A DNA stretch of 64,000 nucleotides from Massilia sp. HP4 (GTDB lineage Bacteria > Pseudomonadota > Gammaproteobacteria > Burkholderiales > Burkholderiaceae_D), in the NCBI RefSeq assembly GCF_005222695.1, contig NZ_STGG01000035.1, forward strand, positions 50,788 through 114,787. The letters are read 5' to 3'. Under the pieces are notes generated by a model, which saw nothing but the letters and a program-made list of their open reading frames with translations, did not search any database and was not told the DNA's origin. How positions within the stretch are numbered: position 1 is the stretch's first letter; every line of letters starts with the position of its first letter. Below are positions 59,295 through 64,000 of this stretch, piece by piece. Both the position numbers and the translations under genes were made by a program.

Positions 59295-60056
59295 ATGGCT
59301 TCCCTGATCGACATCGCACTGAATTTTGGCCTGGGCGCCTCGCTCGGGATTGCCGGCGGCATGCTGGGCATCGGCGGTGGCCTGATCGCCATTCCGGTGC
59401 TGGGCATCCTGTACGGCATGAACCAGCACCTGGCCCAGGGCACGGCGCTGGTGATGATCGCGCCGAACGTGGCGATCGGCTTCTGGCGCTATCACCAGAA
59501 GCATCCGGTCGACTTGCGCTCGGTCGGCGTGGCCGGCCTGTGCTCGATCGGCACGGCATGGCTGGCGGCGCGCTTCGCGGTCGCGATCGATGCGCAGTTG
59601 CTGCACTACGCCTTCGCCGCCTTCCTGGTCGCGCTGGCCGTGTATTTCGGCTGGCCGTCGCGCCGCAAGACCGGTGCTCCACCGCCGGAGAGGGAAGTGC
59701 CACGCCGCCTGATGCCGGTGATCGGTGTCGCCAGCGGCGCGGTGTCCGGTTTCTTCACGATCGGCGGCGGCATGGTGGTGGTGCCGGCCCTGGTCAGCCT
59801 GTTCAAGATGCCGCAGACGCGGGCCCAGGGCATGGCCCTGGCCCTGGTGGTGCCGGGCGCCTTCGTGGCGCTGGCGACCTATGGCCATAGCGGCGCGGTC
59901 GACTGGCAGGTCGGCCTGCCGCTGGCGCTGGGCGGTGTGCTCACCGTGTCGTGGGGCGTGCACCTGGCGCATACCTTGCCGCAGCGCCTGCTCCGGGTGG
60001 CGTTCTGCACAGTGCTGCTGGGCGCCGCCATCTCGATGCTTGTCAGCGGCGCCTGA
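59295..60056 (+). CDS. TauE/SafE-family membrane exporter
   Basis: 253 residues with about eight helices in two related halves, each opening with a glycine-rich stretch (ASLGIAGGMLGIGGGLIAIP and ASGAVSGFFTIGGGMVVVP), the family signature. Members export sulfite, sulfoacetate, taurine-derived sulfonates or organic acids. The ATG follows a terminator T run directly and has no ribosome binding site, so expression is probably low or starts by another route. The end overlaps the convergent RDD gene by 14 bases. Confidence 0.85.
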   Translation: MASLIDIALNFGLGASLGIAGGMLGIGGGLIAIPVLGILYGMNQHLAQGTALVMIAPNVAIGFWRYHQKHPVDLRSVGVAGLCSIGTAWLAARFAVAIDAQLLHYAFAAFLVALAVYFGWPSRRKTGAPPPEREVPRRLMPVIGVASGAVSGFFTIGGGMVVVPALVSLFKMPQTRAQGMALALVVPGAFVALATYGHSGAVDWQVGLPLALGGVLTVSWGVHLAHTLPQRLLRVAFCTVLLGAAISMLVSGA

Positions 60057-60501
60057 CCGAGGGCTTTCGTCGCTTGACCACGACGGTGCCTGCCATCTTG
60101 TCGTGCCAGCCCTGCTTGCGTGGATCGATGCCGACCCAGAACAGGCCGAGCCCGAGCGGGATCGTGGAGACGTAGTAGCCGATATAGCGCAGCAGGAACT
60201 GGCGCGCGCTGGGCTGCTCGCCGGTGCGGGCGTCGACGATCACTGCGTCGATCGCTATCTTGCCCGGCGTGGTCGAGCGCGCGAGCCAGAACAGCATGAC
60301 CGCGATGGCGGGCAGTACCCAGCTGATGAACAGGTCGGCCAGTCCGCCGTCGAAGGACGGTTCGTGCCAGTAGGCCGGCCCGTACAGGTGCCAGAGCAGC
60401 GGCACGGTGAGCATCATCAACAGGATGGTGTCGAGCAGGGCCGCGCCCACCCTGGCCCAGAAGCCAACGTATTCCGGTTCGTTCGTGTCGTGTGGCGCCA
60501 T
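60043..60501 (-). CDS. RDD-family membrane protein
   Basis: 152 residues with two to three helices. The RDD pattern is visible: GFWARVGAALLDTILLMML (Arg, Asp) and later WLARSTTPGKIAIDA. The function of most RDD proteins is unknown; some affect ion or solute transport. AGGAA lies before the ATG. It stands alone between convergent and divergent neighbours. Confidence 0.85.
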   Translation of the reverse strand: MAPHDTNEPEYVGFWARVGAALLDTILLMMLTVPLLWHLYGPAYWHEPSFDGGLADLFISWVLPAIAVMLFWLARSTTPGKIAIDAVIVDARTGEQPSARQFLLRYIGYYVSTIPLGLGLFWVGIDPRKQGWHDKMAGTVVVKRRKPSVRRR

Positions 60502-60577
60502 GCTGTCATTCCTGGCGTGATGTCGATGGTGCCAGCGACATTAGCACCTGGAACACGGCCAGGCAAGCCGCTGCGAA

Positions 60578-61666
60578 TCAGGCGCCGGCACCCAGGTAAC
60601 GCGCTACTGCCTCGCCGACCTCGGTGGTGCTGGCGGCGCCACCCATGTCCGGCGTGCGCGGACCCTCGACCAGGCATTGCTCGATTGCCGCCAGCATGGC
60701 GTCATGCGCGGCGGTATAGGTCGCATCGCCCTGGCCCAGGAATTCGAGCATCATCGCGCCGGACCAGATCATCGCGATCGGGTTGGCGATGTTCTGGCCG
60801 TAGATGTCGGGCGCCGAGCCGTGCACCGGTTCGAACAGGGAAGGGAATGTGCGTTCCGGGTTCAGGTTGGCCGATGGCGCGATGCCGATGGTGCCGGTGC
60901 AGGCCGGGCCGAGGTCGGACAGGATGTCGCCGAACAGGTTCGAGGCCACCACCACGTCGAAGCGCTCGGGCGAGATCACGAAGCGCGCGCACAGGATATC
61001 GATGTGGTACTTGTCCCATTTGACGTCGCGGTAGTCCTGGCCGATGGCGGCCACGCGCTCATCCCAGTAGGGCATCGAGATCGAGATGCCGTTCGACTTG
61101 GTGGCGGCGGTCAGGTGCTTCTTCGGGCGGCGCCGGGCCAGGTCGAAAGCGTACTTGAGGATGCGGTCGGTGCCGTGGCGGGTGAACACCGATTCCTGCA
61201 GCACGAATTCGCGCTCGGTCCCTTCGAACATCTTGCCGCCGACCGAGGAGTATTCGCCTTCGGTGTTTTCGCGCACCACGTAGAAATCGATGTCACCCGG
61301 CTTCTTGCCTGCCAGCGGGCAGGGCACGCCCGGCATCAGGCGCACCGGGCGCAGGTTGACGTACTGGTCGAACTCGCGCCGGAATTTAAGGAGCGAACCC
61401 CACAGCGAGATGTGGTCGGGCACCGTGTCGGGCCAGCCGACGGCGCCGAAATAGATGGCGTCGAAACCGTCCAGCTGCTGGCGCCAGTCGTCCGGCATCA
61501 TCTTGCCGTGCTGCGCGTAGTAGTCGCAGTCGGCCCAGGCGAAGGTGGTGAATTCGAGCGCGATGCCGAAACGGCGCGCCGTCGCGTCCAGCGCGCGCAG
61601 GCCCTCGGGCATGACTTCCTTGCCGATGCCGTCGCCGGCGATGACTGCGATCTTGTGGGTTTTCAT
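60578..61666 (-). CDS. Tartrate/D-malate dehydrogenase (isopropylmalate dehydrogenase family)
   Basis: 362 residues of the beta-decarboxylating dehydrogenase superfamily: IAVIAGDGIGKEVMPEGL at the N-terminus, VVRENTEGEYSSVGG in the middle, and NLFGDILSDLGPACTGTIGIAPSANL in pieces for metal and nucleotide binding. The closest pattern is TtuC/DmlA, which oxidises tartrate or D-malate with NAD and can decarboxylate. Leucine biosynthesis (LeuB) is less likely because there are no leu genes and a LysR gene is divergent. D-glycerate from tartrate would feed the glycerate kinase at 4770-5912. AAGAGG precedes the ATG. Confidence 0.85.
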   Translation of the reverse strand: MKTHKIAVIAGDGIGKEVMPEGLRALDATARRFGIALEFTTFAWADCDYYAQHGKMMPDDWRQQLDGFDAIYFGAVGWPDTVPDHISLWGSLLKFRREFDQYVNLRPVRLMPGVPCPLAGKKPGDIDFYVVRENTEGEYSSVGGKMFEGTEREFVLQESVFTRHGTDRILKYAFDLARRRPKKHLTAATKSNGISISMPYWDERVAAIGQDYRDVKWDKYHIDILCARFVISPERFDVVVASNLFGDILSDLGPACTGTIGIAPSANLNPERTFPSLFEPVHGSAPDIYGQNIANPIAMIWSGAMMLEFLGQGDATYTAAHDAMLAAIEQCLVEGPRTPDMGGAASTTEVGEAVARYLGAGA

Positions 61667-61706
61667 GGGGCGTCCTCTTGCTGTGCTTAGGTAGAGCGAT
61701 CAGCAT

Positions 61707-61721
61707 AATCCCAAACGGATT
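61707..61721. promoter_or_regulatory. LysR-type operator in the divergent gap
   Basis: AATCC and GGATT form an inverted repeat around five bases, inside a longer imperfect dyad (ATAATCC, GGATTGTTTAT) with the T-N11-A look of LysR sites. TATAAT at 61725-61730 is a good -10 for the plus-strand lysR gene, so the regulator may repress itself. Confidence 0.5.
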
Positions 61722-61762
61722 GTTTATAATGTGGCACTCTGTGATATCAAGGAACACGATGC

Positions 61763-62671
61763 GTGAATAATCTGTTGGAGAATGCCGACCTGCGGGTCTT
61801 CGTGACCGTGGTGCGCAAGGGATCGTTCGCGGCGGCGGCTGCGGAGCTGGGCATGTCAGCGGCCTATGTCAGCAAGCGGATCGGCGTGCTTGAAGACGCG
61901 CTGGGCGTACGGCTGTTCCAGCGCACCACGCGCCGCATCGTCATCACCGAGGACGGCGAACAGGCATTCGGCCGCGCCCAGGCCATCCTGGACAGCCTGG
62001 ACGACCTGGTCGACGAGGTGTCCGAGCGGCGCCGCGAGCCGAGTGGACGGGTGCGCATCTGCAGCAGCTTCGGCTTCGGGCGCAATGTGGTGGCGCCGGC
62101 CATTGCGAAACTGGTGCGCGCCTGGCCGGCGCTGCAGATCCGGTTCGAGGTGTTCGACCGCCTGGTCGATCCGGTGGCCGAGGGCTTCGACCTCGATGTG
62201 CGGATCGGCGACGAGATCGCGCCGCAGCTGATTGCGCGCCAGCTGATGGCCAATCACCGCATCCTGTGCGCCGCGCCTGGATATGTCGCGCAGCACGGTG
62301 CACCGCGTTCGCTGCAGGAGCTGTCCGGTCACCAGTGCCTGGTGATCAAGGAACGCGACCATCCATTCGGCGTGTGGCGGCTGCGTTCGCGCGGTGTCGA
62401 CGAGACGGTGAAGGTCTCGGGCGCGCTGTCGACCAACCATGGCGAGATCGCGTTGCGCTGGGCGCTCGACGGCGCCGGCATCATCCTGCGCTCGCGCTGG
62501 CATGCGCAGCCCCATCTCGATGCCGGGCGGCTGGTGCAGGTGCTGCCCGATTTCACCCAGGACGCCAATGTGTGGGCCGTCTATCCGCAGCGCTTGGGTA
62601 ATTCGGCCAAGGTGCGGGTGTGCGTGGAGTTCCTGGAGCGCGAACTGGCGGCGGCGCAGGCGCCAGGCTAG
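61763..62671 (+). CDS. LysR-family transcriptional regulator (DmlR/TtuA-like)
   Basis: 302 residues. The N-terminal helix-turn-helix (FAAAAAELGMSAAYVSKRIGVLE, about 17-40) is followed by the ligand-binding domain with the usual PSGRVRICSSFGFGR strand after the linker helix. The start is a GTG at 61763 with AAGGAAC upstream; the nearby ATG at 61760 meets a stop after three codons. It is divergent from the tartrate/malate dehydrogenase gene and most likely activates it in response to the substrate. Confidence 0.88.
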   Translation: MNNLLENADLRVFVTVVRKGSFAAAAAELGMSAAYVSKRIGVLEDALGVRLFQRTTRRIVITEDGEQAFGRAQAILDSLDDLVDEVSERRREPSGRVRICSSFGFGRNVVAPAIAKLVRAWPALQIRFEVFDRLVDPVAEGFDLDVRIGDEIAPQLIARQLMANHRILCAAPGYVAQHGAPRSLQELSGHQCLVIKERDHPFGVWRLRSRGVDETVKVSGALSTNHGEIALRWALDGAGIILRSRWHAQPHLDAGRLVQVLPDFTQDANVWAVYPQRLGNSAKVRVCVEFLERELAAAQAPG

Positions 62672-63005
62672 GGCATAGTTACGGCCTGGGCCGCACCTCG
62701 ATCGGGAGTGACTGCACCGCAATAGTGCATCGCACAAGAATGTTTCCCATTCGGTACGCACGGATGCCGCACGTATCGACATTGCATCGCAACATGAGCG
62801 ATAATAGCGACCCGAAGCACTCCGTACCCCGTGAGATTCGGTCTTTTGCGCCCACCAGGCGCGCCGTTGAACCCTGTTGCCAGACTATCGCAAGGAACAT
62901 GAACTTCAGCTCGTCGCTCGTCACTACCCCCTGCACGGCCATCCGGCGGAACCTTTCCGTTGGCGTGGCGATCGCTTCCATCGACACCGATGCGGCGGTA
63001 CGAGG
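62672..63005 (+). promoter_or_regulatory. Upstream region of the second YitT gene
   Basis: 334 bp without a supported gene. A possible promoter has TCGACA (62776-62781) and GATAAT (62800-62805) at 18-bp spacing. TGCATCGCA occurs twice (62726-62734 and 62783-62791), once inside this promoter, and may be an operator. The YitT frame is open back to 62877 without similarity. Confidence 0.4.
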
Positions 63006-63656
63006 ATGAGCCAGTCTGCCATGTTCCCGGGTTCGGCCGCGCCGAGCCCGCGCCCCGTCGTGGCTAAGCCGCATTCGCTGCTCGATGACGTCTACGGGAT
63101 TACCGTGGGCGTGCTGTTCGTCACGGTCGGCATCGTGCTGTTGCAGGCGGCCCAGCTGATCACCGGCGGCGTGGCCGGCATCGCGCTGTTGTCGTCGTAT
63201 GTGAGCGGGGTATCGGTCGGCACCTTGTTCATGATGATCAACGTGCCATTCTTCCTGTTCGGCTACCTGTTCATGGGCCCGCTCTTCACGCTGAAGTCGC
63301 TGGCCGGCAGTGCGCTGATCATGGGCCTGCTGAAGATCATGCCCTACGTGCTGGTGATCGACCACATCCATCCCGCGGTGGCGGCGCTGGGCGGCGGCAC
63401 CTTCTGCGGCATGGGCATCCTGGCGCTGGCGCGCCATGGCGCCGGCGTGGGCGGCACCGGCATCGTGACCCTGTGGCTGCAAAAGAAATACAACATCAAC
63501 GCCGGCCGCACCCAGGTGATGATCGACAGCGTCATCCTGCTGCTGGCCCTGGGCCTGGTGGCCCCCCACCTGGTCGGCTGGTCGGCAGTAAGCGCAATCG
63601 CCATGAGCAGCATGGTCATGGCCTGGCACCGCGCCGGCCGCTACTTCGGCAGCTAA
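63006..63656 (+). CDS. YitT-family membrane protein
   Basis: 216 residues with five to six helices and the family pattern QLITGGVAGIALLSSYVSG, then GIVTLWLQKKYNINAGRTQ. It has the same architecture as the protein at 34968-35576 but with clearly different sequence. The role is unknown. The ATG at 63006 follows GAGG too closely for a good ribosome binding site, so the ATG at 63021 is an alternative start. It stands alone before a mobile element boundary. Confidence 0.78.
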   Translation: MSQSAMFPGSAAPSPRPVVAKPHSLLDDVYGITVGVLFVTVGIVLLQAAQLITGGVAGIALLSSYVSGVSVGTLFMMINVPFFLFGYLFMGPLFTLKSLAGSALIMGLLKIMPYVLVIDHIHPAVAALGGGTFCGMGILALARHGAGVGGTGIVTLWLQKKYNINAGRTQVMIDSVILLLALGLVAPHLVGWSAVSAIAMSSMVMAWHRAGRYFGS

Positions 63657-63668
63657 GCTTCCACAATT

Positions 63669-63770
63669 AGGGTCAGAGTAAAATTATTGAGCAATTTCTT
63701 GACTTGATCGGCAGCTATTTCTAATAAGCAGGTGCCGGCAGTCAGGTAGGGGAATAATGAGGGTCAGAGT
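63669..63770. repeat. Two direct repeats next to the insertion sequence
   Basis: AGGGTCAGAGT occurs at 63669-63679 and 63760-63770, both on the plus strand. The stretch between is AT-rich and non-coding, unlike the rest of the window, which suggests debris of a mobile element. A TGGACAGGG at 63787-63795 may be the end of the element whose transposase starts beyond the window. Confidence 0.4.
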
Positions 63771-63800
63771 GAGATGCACCGGGATGGTGGACAGGGTTAA

Positions 63801-64000
63801 TCAGGTACACCTGTGCATTTTTTCCACCTGGGAGGGCGTTTGGTAGCCGAGGGTTTGGTGGAGGCGCTGATGATTGTAATACACGTCGATGTAATCAGTG
63901 ATTGCAGCCAATGCTGATTGGTGGTCATCGTAGATCGTGTGATGGGTCACTTCGTTTTTCAGGTTTGAGAAAAAGCTCTCTGCCACGGCATTGTCGTGGC
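63801..64000 (-). mobile_element. IS3-family transposase (OrfB), C-terminal part
   Basis: The last 66 or so residues of an integrase-type transposase, cut by the window edge. Upstream of the first internal ATG the frame continues as HDNAV, giving DNAVAESFFSNLKNEV, where the catalytic glutamate of the DDE triad (AES) is visible, followed by YYNHQRLHQTLGYQTPSQ. The layout is that of OrfB from IS3-type elements, usually made by a frameshift with OrfA. Lower base composition than the neighbours supports recent arrival. Confidence 0.88.

Noticed and set aside
1..64000. tRNA genes, CRISPR arrays, prophage or defence systems.
   Set aside because: No tRNA cloverleaf, spaced repeats, integrase next to a tRNA, capsid or nuclease-helicase genes were recognised; the only mobile gene is the IS3 fragment at the edge.

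Overview
The window is GC-rich bacterial DNA, densely coding, with short gaps and many stop/start overlaps. Gene content (ResB/CcsA cytochrome c maturation, NsrR, quinol-type nitric oxide reductase, narK1K2GHJI with narXL, DUF2818, DUF2249) points to a betaproteobacterium, most likely of the Oxalobacteraceae (Massilia-like). The genus is an inference from gene content only. No tRNA, rRNA or CRISPR array was seen.

Layout. (1) 1-6385: the 3' end of a glycine dehydrogenase subunit 2, then a carboxylate utilisation block of two near-identical ACS-family transporters flanking a CdaR regulator, glycerate 2-kinase and an Lrp regulator. (2) 6472-13026: an acetolactate synthase large subunit without a small subunit, then a Fur-boxed TonB receptor overlapping a PepSY/flavodoxin/reductase fusion, which is an iron uptake and reduction pair. 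(3) 13030-13818: an exported isochorismatase-family hydrolase. (4) 13955-25530: a minus-strand nitrite reductase block. It has nsrR, then ncgABC-nirK in the arrangement known from Nitrosomonas europaea, then a copper RND pair (cusBA-like), resB, ccsA and a DUF2818 protein. (5) 25654-34510: a nitroreductase, an HMA-like mini-protein, class II ribonucleotide reductase nrdJ, a DGC-domain protein, ubiT, ubiV and ubiU (oxygen-independent ubiquinone synthesis), and divergently norZ (qNor). (6) 34520-45938: narK1-narK2-narG-narH-narJ-narI-ppiC and a YitT protein. (7) 46146-56910: a cold shock protein, two histidine kinases, a carbonic anhydrase-narX-narL operon, a CRP/FNR regulator, and an Rrf2/DUF2249/membrane protein operon. 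(8) 57027-64000: malic enzyme, TauE exporter, RDD protein, a tartrate/malate dehydrogenase with divergent LysR, a second YitT protein, and an IS3-family transposase cut by the window edge.

How it works together. The region encodes nitrate to nitrite (NarGHI), nitrite to NO (NirK) and NO to N2O (NorZ). No nosZ lies inside the window. Around these are functions needed for anoxic life: oxygen-independent ubiquinone synthesis, oxygen-independent dNTP synthesis, copper handling and cytochrome c maturation. Regulatory sites read by eye tie it together. Four 23-bp NsrR-type palindromes lie at ncgA (two), nsrR and norZ. FNR/Dnr-type sites lie at ubiU, nrdJ and the CRP/FNR gene; at ubiU the site is centred exactly 41.5 bp upstream of the start predicted from a good -10 hexamer, and the nrdJ fit is weaker. 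The nar operon instead carries unusual CTAG-containing repeats and no FNR site that I could find.
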